A DNA stretch of 64,000 nucleotides from Actinoplanes missouriensis 431 (GTDB lineage Bacteria > Actinomycetota > Actinomycetes > Mycobacteriales > Micromonosporaceae): contig NC_017093.1 of the NCBI RefSeq assembly GCF_000284295.1, positions 6,882,001 to 6,946,000 on the forward strand. The letters run 5' to 3'. The translations under genes were made by a program, and so were the position numbers. Shown here in pieces: positions 24,415 through 33,695 of the stretch. Position 1 is the first letter of the stretch. Each line of letters begins with the position of its first letter. The notes under the pieces were generated by a model that was not told the DNA's origin, searched no databases, and saw nothing but the letters and a program-made list of their open reading frames with translations.

Positions 24415-24927
24415 ATGGACTACAACCACCCGTACACCCGTCTCGGCGCCCTGGCCCTCGCCGCGGTCGCCACGCTCGGCGTCACCTCCGCCTGTTCCTC
24501 CGACGACGAGGCCCCGTCCGGCAGCGCCGCCGCGGCGGCCCCCGCACCGGAGCAGAAGACGCTCGACGGCGCGAAGGCAGCGGCGCAGACGGTGTTCGAC
24601 AGGTTCAGCGGCGGCGACTTCGCCGGGGCCTGGGAGCTCTACACCGCCGCCGGCAAGAAGGCGATCAGCAAGGCCGACTACGTCAAGCTCAACGAGGTCT
24701 GCTCGCGCAAGGGCCTCGCGATCACGCTGACCAGCGCCCGGATGGAGGGCACCGACCGGGCCATCGTGATCGCGAAGCAGCTCGTCGCGGCGCAGTCGTA
24801 CACGATGATCTACGAGAAGGACGCGTGGAAGCTGGAGCCGGCCAAGGAGGGTCTGGCCCTCTACAAGCTGGGTGCGGTGAAGGCCATCGCCGCCCAGAAG
24901 AAGGCCGGCACCTGCGCGAACGCCTGA
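24415..24927 (+). CDS. Predicted lipoprotein with a small NTF2-like domain
   Basis: A 170-residue exported lipoprotein: signal peptide LGALALAAVATLGVTSAC with lipobox VTSAC, a Ser/Ala/Pro linker, then about 120 residues. The segment GAKAAAQTVFDRFSGGDFAGAWELYTAAGKKAISKADYVKLNEVC and the later SYTMIYEKDAWKLEPAKEGL resemble an NTF2-like (DUF4878-type) fold. Two cysteines may form a disulfide. The function is unknown. It is divergent from helD and convergent with sigma gene 2, ending 8 bp from it. Confidence 0.78.
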   Translation: MDYNHPYTRLGALALAAVATLGVTSACSSDDEAPSGSAAAAAPAPEQKTLDGAKAAAQTVFDRFSGGDFAGAWELYTAAGKKAISKADYVKLNEVCSRKGLAITLTSARMEGTDRAIVIAKQLVAAQSYTMIYEKDAWKLEPAKEGLALYKLGAVKAIAAQKKAGTCANA

Positions 24928-24935
24928 TCCCCGCG

Positions 24936-25787
24936 TCAGGCGGCCACCGGCAGCCCTTCCGGACTGGTCATCGCGAGCCGGCTGCGCAGCGTGCCCCGGC
25001 TCGCGATCCGGTCGTAGTACGCCGCCCGGCGCCGTGCCACGCAGCCCTCCTTCGGCGGGTTCTGCGCCGCGAGGGACGGCTCCAGGTGTGTGTTCAGCCC
25101 GTCCCGGAGCAGGACCAGCGCCTCGGCGCGCAGCTGCGAGACCCGGGACTCGCTGACACCGAGGTCGGCCGCGATGTCAGCCATCGGCCGCTCGTCGAAG
25201 AAGTAGCCCTGCACCACCACGCGCAGCCGCTCCGGCAGTACGTCCACGGCGTTGCGCAGATACCCGAGGCGCTCCCGGCGCAGCAGCATCTCCTCCGGGC
25301 CGGCACCCGGCTCGGTGACCACGTCGTCGGCGGTCGCGGTCGCGAAGCCCTGAAGGCTGAAGACCGTCGCGCGCTGCACGTCGTCGGCCGCGGCCTCGAT
25401 GTCCTCGACGGTGCAGCCGAGCCGTTCGGCCACCTCCGGCACGGTCGGGGTGCGGCCCAGCTCGGCCATCAGCTCCTCACGCGCCGCGTCGGTGCGCCGG
25501 GCCCGCTGCCGCACCGAGCGGCTGGCCCAGTCCAGGCCGCGCAGCTCGTCCAGGAGCGCGCCGCGGATCCGGGTGGCGGCGAAGCGGGGGAACGGCACAC
25601 CGCGCTCGGCGTCGAAACCGCGTGCCGCGGCGACCAGCGCCGCGTACCCTGCGGAGAGCAGGTCGTCCCGGTTCACGTGAGCGGGGACCCGGGTCAGCAT
25701 CTCCCGGACAAGGTGCCCGACGAGCGGCATGTTCGCCCGTACGATGTCTTCGCCACGCCTCTCCGTGGCAGATGTCTCACCGGTCAT
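24936..25787 (-). CDS. FliA/WhiG-type sigma factor, paralogue 2
   Basis: A 283-residue sigma factor closely related to the product at 20286-21197: NMPLVGHLVREMLTRVPAHVNRDDLLSAGYAALVAAARGFDAERGVPFPRFAATRIRGALLDELRGLDW in region 2, LGRTPTVPEVAERLG in region 3 and MADIAADLGVSESRVSQLRAEALVLLRDGLNTHL in region 4. The tail ARRRAAYYDRIASRGTLRSRLAMT matches paralogue 1. GGAGA lies eight bases before the ATG. The pair sits within 5 kb with helD, DUF456 and a lipoprotein gene between, so an old local duplication is likely. Target genes are not in view. Confidence 0.9.
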   Translation of the reverse strand: MTGETSATERRGEDIVRANMPLVGHLVREMLTRVPAHVNRDDLLSAGYAALVAAARGFDAERGVPFPRFAATRIRGALLDELRGLDWASRSVRQRARRTDAAREELMAELGRTPTVPEVAERLGCTVEDIEAAADDVQRATVFSLQGFATATADDVVTEPGAGPEEMLLRRERLGYLRNAVDVLPERLRVVVQGYFFDERPMADIAADLGVSESRVSQLRAEALVLLRDGLNTHLEPSLAAQNPPKEGCVARRRAAYYDRIASRGTLRSRLAMTSPEGLPVAA

Positions 25788-25831
25788 CAGGGGTCTCCTC
25801 GATCGCCTGCCGGGCGGGGATCCCGGCGCTG

Positions 25832-25842
25832 AGGAGAAAGAT
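25832..25842 (-). promoter_or_regulatory. Shared upstream element of sigma gene 2
   Basis: AGGAGAAAGAT, identical to and equally spaced from the start as the element at 21242-21252. On both sides the flanks also agree in part (CTGA upstream). Confidence 0.5.
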
Positions 25843-26033
25843 CCGGCCTGCTGAGTGCTGCGCGGTTCGCCATCGGGTGCGAACCGGTTGCGGTCCGTAC
25901 CCGGTACAATGATCGGGAGCGGCCGGCACTCTTGGCCTAGGCCGCCCTCGGGTCGACCACCACGCGCCGCGGCAGGGAAACATGGTCAGCGCCGGGTGCC
26001 ACGACCCTCGACGACGTTGGAGTTCGTAACTTA

Positions 26034-27608
26034 ATGACCACCTTCTCCGAGCTCGGCGTGCCCGCCGCTCTCGCCACGGCACTCACCGGTCTCGGCATCA
26101 CCACCCCGTTTCCGATCCAGGCGGCCACGCTGCCCGACACCCTCGCGGGCCGGGACGTGCTGGGCCGCGGACGCACCGGGTCCGGCAAGACTTACGCGTT
26201 CGTCATCCCGGTGGTGGCCCGCCTGGCCGCCGCGTCCCGCAAGCCCAGGGCCGGCCGCCCGCGCGCGCTGATCCTGGCGCCCACCCGCGAGCTCGCCACC
26301 CAGATCGAGGCCACGCTGCGCCCGCTCGCCGACGCGGCCGGGCTGCGCACCCTCGTGGTGTTCGGCGGCGTCGGGGCGAACCCGCAGATCCGGGCGCTGA
26401 AGGCCGGCGTCGACGTGCTCGTCGCCTGCCCGGGCCGGCTCGACGACCACATCCGCAACGGCCACGCCGCACTGGACGATGTGGAGATCACCGTCCTGGA
26501 CGAGGCCGACCACATGGCCGACCTGGGCTTCCTGCCGGTGGTGCGGCGGCTGCTGTCGCAGACCCCGGCCGGCGGCCAGCGGCTGCTCTTCTCGGCCACC
26601 CTGGACAACGGCGTGGACGTGCTGGTGCAGCGCTTCATGCGCTCGCCGATCACGCACGCCGTGGACTCGGCCGCGCAGGCGCCGGTCGAGATGGAGCACC
26701 ACGTGCTGCACGTCCAGCACGACGACCGGTTCGGCGTTCTCGTCGAGTTGCTCGCCGCGCCGGGCCGCTCGGTGGTGTTCACCCGGACCAAGCGCCGCGC
26801 CAAGGTGCTGACCCGCCAGCTGAACGCGGCCGGGGTCCCCGCCGTGGAGCTGCACGGCAACCTCGCGCAGAACGCGCGCAACCGCAACCTGTCGGCGTTC
26901 TCCGACGGCACCGCGGAGACCCTGGTGGCGACGGACATCGCGGCCCGGGGCATCCACGTCGACGACGTCGCGCTGGTCATCCACGCCGACCCGCCGGTGG
27001 AGCACAAGGCGTACCTGCACCGCTCCGGCCGGACCGCCCGGGCCGGCGCCCGCGGCACGGTGATCACCCTGATGACCGACGACCAGCAGGCGGACGTCCG
27101 CGACCTGGCGCGCAAGGCCGGCATCCGGCCGGCGACGCACCGCACGCGCCCCGGTGACGTGCTGCTGGAGAAGCTGGCGCCGGGCGAGCGGACCTTCCTC
27201 TCCCCCGCCTCGATCTCGGCCGCGCTCGCCCAGTCCGCCGCCGCTGCCGCCCCGGCCGCCGCCACGGGCCGGAACGCCGAAGCGGGTGGGAACGCCGAGG
27301 CGGGCGCGGAGACCGAGGGCGCCGGTCGTCCGCGTCGCCGCCGGGGTGGCCGCGGCCGCCGTTCCGCCACCGCTGCGGCGCCGGCCCGGACCACACCTGC
27401 CGAGTCCCGCACCCCCAAGAAGTCGCCGGCTCCGGACGGCGGCAAGGCGCACAACGCGGGCCAGGCACGGACCGCGAGCTCGTCGCGCGGGTCCGGCCAG
27501 GCGCGTGGTTCGGCGCCCCGATCGGGTACGCCCCAGCAGCGTCCCGCCTCCTCCGGCGGCGCGGCGGCCTTCTCCGCCCGCAGCACGGGCCGCCGCTCCG
27601 GCCGGTAG
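26034..27608 (+). CDS. DEAD-box ATP-dependent RNA helicase (RhlE-like)
   Basis: A 524-residue RNA helicase. Visible motifs are the Q motif (FPIQAATLPDTLAGRD), motif I GRTGSGKT, Ia PTRELATQ, Ib PGRL, II DEAD in VLDEADHMADLGFLP, III SAT, and V/VI (ATDIAARGIHVDDV, HRSGRTARAG). From about residue 390 a disordered basic tail (RPRRRRGGRGRRSATAAAP and Ser/Gly/Arg repeats) follows, as in cold-shock helicases. It unwinds structured RNA in ribosome assembly or decay. The region between it and sigma gene 2 is about 245 bp with an AT-containing TACAAT at 25905; a long 5' leader is likely. It is convergent with the YceI gene. Confidence 0.93.
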   Translation: MTTFSELGVPAALATALTGLGITTPFPIQAATLPDTLAGRDVLGRGRTGSGKTYAFVIPVVARLAAASRKPRAGRPRALILAPTRELATQIEATLRPLADAAGLRTLVVFGGVGANPQIRALKAGVDVLVACPGRLDDHIRNGHAALDDVEITVLDEADHMADLGFLPVVRRLLSQTPAGGQRLLFSATLDNGVDVLVQRFMRSPITHAVDSAAQAPVEMEHHVLHVQHDDRFGVLVELLAAPGRSVVFTRTKRRAKVLTRQLNAAGVPAVELHGNLAQNARNRNLSAFSDGTAETLVATDIAARGIHVDDVALVIHADPPVEHKAYLHRSGRTARAGARGTVITLMTDDQQADVRDLARKAGIRPATHRTRPGDVLLEKLAPGERTFLSPASISAALAQSAAAAAPAAATGRNAEAGGNAEAGAETEGAGRPRRRRGGRGRRSATAAAPARTTPAESRTPKKSPAPDGGKAHNAGQARTASSSRGSGQARGSAPRSGTPQQRPASSGGAAAFSARSTGRRSGR

Positions 27609-27619
27609 TTCGCGAGTTC

Positions 27620-28144
27620 TCAGGCCGGCGCCGCCACCGGGACGGCGTGCAGGTCGAGGTGAATGTGGACGGTCCGGCCGATGATCCCGCGGCCGGCCCG
27701 GACACCGGCGGCGACCCGGTCCACCGCGCAGCGCGCGACCAGCCGGTATCCGTCGTCGAACCGCTCGGCCGGCGACAGGTCGAGGACCACCTCGCAGGAG
27801 CCACCACGGACCGCGAGCACCCCGCTCAACTGCCACCCTTGCGGGGTACGGCGGCAGCGGGTGCTCCGGAACCCGATCTCCGGATGGTTCGCCGCGTCCA
27901 GGAACCGTCTTCCCCGGATGTCTGAGTCCCGGCGCGGGTCGTCGGTGGTGAAACTGGCCGCGTCCAGCTCGGCCGAGGCGATCGAGCGTTCCGGGTCCTC
28001 GGCCACGGTCACCGTCCCGCCGGTGAGCGACATCGTCGCGGTGACCGGTTTCAGGCCGAACGCGTGGGTCGCGACAAGCCGGCACACGGACCGTCCGGCG
28101 TCGATGCGGTAGGTTCCTGCGCTGATCTCGGTGAGTGTGTTCAT
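27620..28144 (-). CDS. YceI-family protein
   Basis: A 174-residue YceI-like lipocalin-fold protein: GTYRIDAGRSVCRLVATHAFG at the start, ASAELDAASFTTDDPRRDSDIRGRRFLDAANHPEIGFRSTRC in the core and DGYRLVARCAVDR near the end. YceI proteins bind polyisoprenoid or amphiphilic molecules. No signal peptide is seen, so it should be cytoplasmic, unlike E. coli YceI. ATG 28144 is preferred to 28171 because it begins the domain directly. It ends 11 bp from the helicase stop and precedes the broken LAL regulator's coding end by 35 bp. Confidence 0.85.
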   Translation of the reverse strand: MNTLTEISAGTYRIDAGRSVCRLVATHAFGLKPVTATMSLTGGTVTVAEDPERSIASAELDAASFTTDDPRRDSDIRGRRFLDAANHPEIGFRSTRCRRTPQGWQLSGVLAVRGGSCEVVLDLSPAERFDDGYRLVARCAVDRVAAGVRAGRGIIGRTVHIHLDLHAVPVAAPA

Positions 28145-28179
28145 GCTGTTCAGGCTGCCGCCGGACGGCACACCACGCC

Positions 28180-30902
28180 TCAGTGCCAGTACTGATTCCC
28201 GGCACGCAGCCGGGCCGCGAGCTGGGTCCGGTTGGTGACGCCGAGCTTGCCGATGGCGTTGCGCACGTGGGTCTCAACGGTCCGCTCGGAGATGTGCAGC
28301 CGGGCGGCGATCTCCCGGTTGGCGAGGCCCTCGGCGGCCAGATCCGCCACCTGGAGTTCCCGCCCGGTCAGCTCGTCCCGGCACAGCTCGGCAGCGGCGG
28401 CCGCCACCGCGGTCAGCCCGAGCCGGCGCGCGGTGGCGAGCGCCGCCGCGGCCAGGGTGTGCGCGCGGCGCCCGTCGCAGGTGCGCACGACCTCGGCGTA
28501 CGCCACCCGGGCCTGTGCCGCGAAGGCGACCGCGCCGATCCGGTCCTCCATCGCGACGGCGTCGGCCAGGTGCCGCTCGGCGGCCTCGCGCTCGCCGATC
28601 GCCGCGGCGATCACACCCAGCGAGCGGTCCATCGCGCCGTGGCAGGCGGTCATCGTGTTGAGGTACCGGCCGGCCAGCGGCAGCGCCCGCGCGTAGACGG
28701 CTCGTGCCAGGCCGGTCCAGCCCAGCCAGGCGGCGATCTCACCGGCGCTGAGCAGGATGTAGTTGTGACGCACGTCCGGCGCCAGGTCCGGCAGCATGTC
28801 GCGCAGGGCCCGGCAGGCCGCGGCGGCGGTGTCCCGGTCGGCGCCGAGCATGGCGAGCCGGCCGATCTGGGCCACCGCGATCGGCTCGGAACCGAAGCGG
28901 GCCAGGGCGGCGGGCAGCCCGCCGGGCCACTCCGGCACCCGGCCGGTGAACGGGGCAAGACAGGCCAGGAAGGCCACGTGCAGTTCCCGGGCCGGCTGCT
29001 CCTCGAACGTCCCGGCCAGCGCGAACGCCTCGGCCGCGACGTCGGCGGCGGCACCCGGGCGGCCGGCCAGCAGCAGCCGGGCGGCACGCGCCCGGAGCAG
29101 GTGCCAGCGGGCCACCGACCAGCCGAGCCGGTCGGCGAGGGCCGCCAGCGCCGCGGTCTCGGCGTCGTACCCGGTCAGGTCGCCGACGGTGAGCCGCACG
29201 TCGAGACGCCACAGCCGGCCCCAGAGCTCGGCCTCCGCCCGGCTGCCGGCGGCCGCCAGGTCGAGGCTGCGCGCGGCCAGATCGAGCACCTCCTCGGGCG
29301 CCACCGCCGGGTCGAGCACCTCGTGCCGGGCATGCACCGCGGCGGCGATCGCGTCCGGGTCGTCGCTGCACTCGGCGAGCGCGAGGGCCGCGCGGCTTAT
29401 CGGCTCGGCGCGGGTGTGCCCGCCGATCTCCACGAGCAGGGTGGCCTGCTGGGCGAGGAGACGGGCCCGCACGGCGTCCGGCAGTGGACCGGGGATGGCG
29501 AGGGCCCGCTCGCAGAGGTGGAGCAGGGTGGATGCCACCTGGCCGCCGAAACCCCGTACCCCCGATGCCGCCGCCGCGCCGAGATCCGGCCGCCGCTCGG
29601 CCTCGGCCACCGCCATGGCCGCGTCGCAGTCCGCGACCGCGACCGAGAGCCGCCCGTCGTGGCAGGCGGCCTCGGCCCGGCCAGGCGCAGCCACGGGTCG
29701 TCCGGCGCGAACTCCAGGGCCTGACCCAGCCAGGTCGCGGCGGCGCTGTGGTCCCGCTGCCGGGTCGCGGCCCGCGCTGCCGCCTCGCACGCCTGACGCG
29801 CGGCACGCCGGGACGCCTCGTCCACCACGGCACGGACCCGATGGCGTGCCGTCTCGCCAGGCCGGGCGCCGGAGACCTCGAGCGCGTCGGCGATCCGCCG
29901 GTGGGCGTCGATCCGCTCGGGCCGGGACAGCGCGGCGTACCGGGCCTGGCGGACCAGCTCGTGGGCGAACCGCAGCCGGTCCGGCGCCCACGGGTCCTCG
30001 ACCAGCACACCCGCGTCGATCGCCTCGGTGACCAGCGGCTCGATCGGGGTCGCGGCGATCCGGCCGAGCACGGTGACGTCCACGTCCGCGCCGAGCGCCG
30101 CGGCCAGGCCGAGCATCTCCCGGGTCGGCGGGGAGAGCGCGGCGATCCGGCGGCCGACCAGCCGCAGCAGGCCGTCCGGCAGGTCCATCCCACCGGCCGG
30201 GTGTCGCAGCCGGTCACCGGCCGCGAGCAGCCGGGCCAGCTCACGGGTGTAGAGCGGGTTGCCGCCGCCGAGCCGGTGCACCACCCCCGGCCATGAGGCG
30301 TGCACCGCCGTCCCGGCCCGCTGCGCGAGATAGGTGGCCACGGTCGGCGGATCCCAGGGGGTCAGGGCGAGCGTCTCGGCGCCGGCCAATTCCCGATCGA
30401 GGGTACGGGCCGTCGCGATCACCAGCAGCCGGGTGCCCGCCACCTCACGGCAGACCAGCTCCAGCAGCGCGAGCGAGGCCGGGTCGGCCCAGTGCAGATC
30501 CTCCAGCACGAGCACCAGCCCGCCGTCCCGGCCCGCGGCGGCCGTGCGCAGCGCGCCGAGAACCGCGTGCATGACCCGGAACCGGGCGGCGGCCGGCGTC
30601 TCCCCGGTGTCTCCGGCGCCCACGGTGTCCAGCAGGTCCGGGGTGAGGCCGGGCAGCCCGCAGTCGAGCAGCCGCCGCCACGGCCAGAACGCGGGAGCGC
30701 CCTCGTCCGGGTCGGCGCGGCCGGTCAGCACCGTGACGCCGGCCGCCGCCGCCCGCGCGACGGCCTCCTCGACCACGGCCGTCTTGCCGATGCCCGCCTC
30801 TCCGGTCAGCAACGCGACCGCGCCCGAGCCGGCGGCGGCATCCGCGCGCAGCCGGTCCAGCGCGACCACCTCGGCCACCCGGGCGACGAGCCTCGTTCCC
30901 AT
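28180..30902 (-). pseudogene. LAL-type LuxR regulator, frameshifted (pseudogene or sequence error)
   Basis: The N-terminal half begins at ATG 30902 (MGTRLVARVAEV) with Walker A LTGEAGIGKTAVVEE, Walker B LVLVLEDLHWADP and the AAA/MalT-type region to about residue 405 (DDPWLRLA). The reading then continues only in another frame (RAEAACHDGRLSVAVADCDA) through a TPR-like region to a C-terminal LuxR helix-turn-helix (LTGRELQVADLAAEGLANREIAARLHISERTVETH). One base is missing near 29676-29684, in a GC-rich CCGGCC run. Repairing it gives an intact protein of about 907 residues. A sequencing or assembly error and a recent mutation are both possible; the reading is otherwise well preserved. Confidence 0.87.
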
Positions 30903-30937
30903 GCGGGCATTCTGCGCCGCCGGGACCGTCCTGACTG

Positions 30938-31594
30938 TCAGGCCTCCGGCACGCTGACCGAGATCTCGTCCCCGAGGGTGAATCCCGCGCACAGCTCCAG
31001 CTCGTCGCCGCTCCAGAACCGTCCCGGGTCGTACCAGTTCGCCTTGCGGCCGCGCGGCAGCAGCCCCATGTCCTCGTAGGTCACCGCGACCACCTCGGCG
31101 CAGTACGCCTTCTCCAGCGTCGCCTCGCTGACCTGGCCGTCGGTGCGCTGCCAGGGCAGCCGGATCTGCGGCACCCGGCCGCGCGCCCAGCGGAAGGCCA
31201 GCTGCGAGGTGGACGGGAACGGGGTGCCGTCGAGGCGAGCCACCGTCTTCAGCGCCTTGTCCTCCATCGCCCGGGTCACGCCGGGGTCGAGCTGACGCAG
31301 GTAACCGCGCTGCCCGTACCGGCGGGCCCAGACCGTCACCGCGTCGCGCAGGTCGTGCAGCTGCACGCCGCGGCGGAAGGCCCCGGACCACATGTCGGGC
31401 AGGGACTTGCCCAGCTCGGCGTGCCACATGAGCGGCGGCATGTCCTCGATCACCAGGGACATGCCGACGTGGTTCACCGGGCTGTTGGTGAGCGTCTGGA
31501 TGGCACGATCCGGGCCGGACCGGCCCCGGAAGATCCAGATGTCACCCGTACGCGTCAGATCGATGGCCTCGTCGAGGCTGAGTTCGGCAACCAC
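30938..31594 (-). CDS. Permuted papain-fold (YiiX/NlpC-P60-like) protein
   Basis: A 218-residue protein with GDIWIFRGRSGPDRAIQTLTNSPVNHVGMSLVIE near the N terminus (His of the SxxNHVG type) and EKAYCAEVVAVTYEDMGLL in the middle (the candidate Cys), the order expected of the permuted YaeF/YiiX/G6R class. These are cysteine hydrolases or acyltransferases on lipids or peptides; the substrate is unknown. GTG 31594 with TGAGGAT seven bases upstream is chosen because upstream residues are low-complexity and would overlap the divergent small gene. It has no signal peptide. Confidence 0.72.
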   Translation of the reverse strand: MVAELSLDEAIDLTRTGDIWIFRGRSGPDRAIQTLTNSPVNHVGMSLVIEDMPPLMWHAELGKSLPDMWSGAFRRGVQLHDLRDAVTVWARRYGQRGYLRQLDPGVTRAMEDKALKTVARLDGTPFPSTSQLAFRWARGRVPQIRLPWQRTDGQVSEATLEKAYCAEVVAVTYEDMGLLPRGRKANWYDPGRFWSGDELELCAGFTLGDEISVSVPEA

Positions 31595-31611
31595 GTGTCT
31601 ATCCTCAGCTG

Positions 31612-31767
31612 ATGCGTTGGTGGAAGGTAGTGGGACTGGCAGGGCTGGCCGGCGTCGCGGCGACCGGCGCGGTGATCGCGCGGGCCGAGCGGCGACGGCG
31701 AGCGTACACACCGGACGAGATCCGGCAGAAGTTGCACGACCGGGTCAGCGAGGCGACCTCGGACTGA
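31612..31767 (+). CDS. 51-residue single-span membrane protein
   Basis: A short gene: MRWWKVVGLAGLAGVAATGAVIARAERRRRAYTPDEIRQK and a short acidic tail ending in SD. It has one hydrophobic span (residues 6-23), an Arg cluster setting an inside-C topology, and an amphipathic C-terminal helix. The start lies only 17 bp from the divergent papain-fold gene start. TATCCT ends 6 bases before the ATG and there is no ribosome site, so it is probably leaderless. Function unknown; similar short proteins are frequent in actinobacterial genomes. Confidence 0.65.
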   Translation: MRWWKVVGLAGLAGVAATGAVIARAERRRRAYTPDEIRQKLHDRVSEATSD

Positions 31768-31783
31768 TCTTCTCCAGGCACGC

Positions 31784-32836
31784 TCAGACCACGTCGGTGT
31801 CGCGCAGCACGGACCAGAGGCCGGCGCCGTCCGGGGCGGAGAACCAGGTCTTGCCGCCGGACGGCACCACCTCGGCCGTCTCGGACGGGCCCGGGATCGC
31901 GCCGGCCAGCACCGCCTGGGTGGGCGAGAGCCGGCGTATCGCGACGGCCGACACGTTCTCCGGGTGGGACCGGGCGAACTCGGAGTAGATCTCCTGGTCG
32001 TGCTGGCCGTCGTCGCCGATCAGCAGCCAGCGGATGTGCGGGAACTCGTCGGCGAGCCGGCGCAGCGACTTGCGCTTGTGTTCCTGGCCGCTGCGGAACC
32101 AGCGGTCCGGCGTGGGACCCCAGTCGGTCAGCAGGATCGGGCCGGCCGGGTAGAGGTGCCGGCTCAGGAACCGGGTCAGCGCCGGCGCGACGTTCCACGC
32201 GCCGGTGGACAGGTAGATCACCGGCGCGCCGGGGTGCGCGTTGACCATGCGCTCGTAGAGGACCGCCATGCCGGGCACCGCGGTCCGCGCGTGCTCGTCC
32301 AGCACGAACGTGTTCCACGCCGCGAGCAGCGGGCGCGGCAGCGCGGTGACCATGACCGTGTCGTCGATGTCGGAGATGACGCCGAATTTCACCGCCGGGT
32401 CGATCACCCGGATCGGCGCGTCGACCGGCGCCGCGCCCTCGGTGTGCAGCCGGGCCGTGCCCCATCCGGGCTCCAGATCGCCTTTGACCTTGCAGTCCAC
32501 GTAACCGCTGCGGTCGGACCGGGTCTCGGTGACCGTGCCGCCGAGCTCGATGCGGACCACGGCGCCGTTCACCGGGGTGGTGGTGAAGCTGCGCCAGCCG
32601 CGGACCTTCTCCCGGCGCTTGCTGACCGTGCCGGGGCGGGCCAGCAGCACCCGGCCCATCACCCGGGCCCAGCCGGGCGCACCGTAACCGGTGTAGGCCG
32701 TGATGTACGGCTTCCAGCCCCGGCCCACGAGGCGGCGCTCGATGATGTCGTGAATCGCGTCCTCGACGAGGGCGGCCCGGTGCATGGCCGCACGGTTCAC
32801 CGATGTGCTGTCACCTGCGGGAGTTACCGTCACCAT
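31784..32836 (-). CDS. App1-type phosphatidate phosphatase domain protein (DUF2183)
   Basis: A 350-residue protein with FGVISDIDDTVMVTAL (the DxDxT nucleophile motif of the HAD-like App1 domain), YLSTGAWNVAPALTRFLSRHLYPAGPILLTDWGPT and LLIGDDGQHDQEIYSEFARSHP as later motifs. The family dephosphorylates phosphatidate or lysophosphatidate in yeast; bacterial roles are less certain. AAGGAGG lies close to the ATG at 32836; the GTG at 32833 has better spacing and may be the true start. The preceding region (ARVMGRVLLARPGTVSKRREKVRGWRSF) is the usual beta-rich N-terminal part of the family. Confidence 0.85.
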   Translation of the reverse strand: MVTVTPAGDSTSVNRAAMHRAALVEDAIHDIIERRLVGRGWKPYITAYTGYGAPGWARVMGRVLLARPGTVSKRREKVRGWRSFTTTPVNGAVVRIELGGTVTETRSDRSGYVDCKVKGDLEPGWGTARLHTEGAAPVDAPIRVIDPAVKFGVISDIDDTVMVTALPRPLLAAWNTFVLDEHARTAVPGMAVLYERMVNAHPGAPVIYLSTGAWNVAPALTRFLSRHLYPAGPILLTDWGPTPDRWFRSGQEHKRKSLRRLADEFPHIRWLLIGDDGQHDQEIYSEFARSHPENVSAVAIRRLSPTQAVLAGAIPGPSETAEVVPSGGKTWFSAPDGAGLWSVLRDTDVV

Positions 32837-32924
32837 CGCCTCCTTACCCCGAGACCGCCGCGGGTCACGTTACCCAAGGCATCTGTACGGCCGATGGGAA
32901 CGGTAGGGGTGTCCGGCATGGACA

Positions 32925-33626
32925 TCAGGCGGCGGCGGGCAGTTCGGCTCCCGTCCACTGCTCCGACCACCACTGCTGGTCCGCGGCCTGCGACGCGGGT
33001 CCGCGCAGCCGGGCCGCGGCGGCCTCGGCGCGCAGGTCACGCAGGGTTTCGGCGGCGGCCTCGGCGCTGCGCCACGCGGCCTGCTCCGCGGCGACCGCCT
33101 TCCGGTACGCCTCCAGCCGGTGCTCGCGGACCGCCGCGTGCAGCGCCGCCTCCTGCTGGACAGGATGCAGTCGCGGGTTCCAGCCGCGGTGCGCGTAGAC
33201 GTCGTTGAGCTGGCCGATCGACAGGTCCTGGGTGCGGCACAGCTCGGTGGCGGCCCGATGCAGGTAGCGCTGGCGGTCGACGTTCTCGCCCGGCTTGCGG
33301 CGGCGGCTCATCAACGGGTACGCGGTGGCCGCCGCGATCCGCCGGGCGTCCGCCTCGGCCTGCTCGTACGCCGTCCACGCCGCGTCGACCGCCTGCTGGG
33401 ACTCCAGCCACTCGGCCCGGCGCCGCCCGGCGGCTGCGGACGCCTCGGCGACGGCGCTCTCCACCTCCGCCGCGTACGGGTTCTCGTCCGGCTCGGGCGC
33501 GGGCAGGGCGGTCGCACGCGGCAGCCGCGCGCACACCACCGCCACGGCGAGCAGCAGCAGGATGGTCAGCCAGATAGCGGCGGCCTGCGGCACGGCGCTC
33601 AGAAAGCTCTGCAGTGCGGAATCCAT
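32925..33626 (-). CDS. Membrane-anchored coiled-coil protein of unknown function
   Basis: A 233-residue protein: one N-terminal span (AAAIWLTILLLLAVAVVCARL) followed by a Pro/Asp linker and long Ala/Glu/Arg helices (residues about 50-110 and 165-225), flanking a short basic segment (YPLMSRRRKPGENVDRQRYLHRAA). It is not recognised as a family. A GGGGGTG sequence precedes the ATG. Its membrane orientation with a large cytoplasmic or external helical part cannot be decided by eye. Confidence 0.7.
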   Translation of the reverse strand: MDSALQSFLSAVPQAAAIWLTILLLLAVAVVCARLPRATALPAPEPDENPYAAEVESAVAEASAAAGRRRAEWLESQQAVDAAWTAYEQAEADARRIAAATAYPLMSRRRKPGENVDRQRYLHRAATELCRTQDLSIGQLNDVYAHRGWNPRLHPVQQEAALHAAVREHRLEAYRKAVAAEQAAWRSAEAAAETLRDLRAEAAAARLRGPASQAADQQWWSEQWTGAELPAAA

Positions 33627-33695
33627 GGAACACCCCCAAGAAGGAAGACACGGCCGGCATCGACGGGTGCGGATGGCCGGTCGGCTGTCCGCACC

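Noticed and set aside
25888..25910. TTGCGG and TACAAT as a promoter for the DEAD-box helicase gene
   Set aside because: Only 11 bp apart, too close for a normal sigma-70-type promoter.
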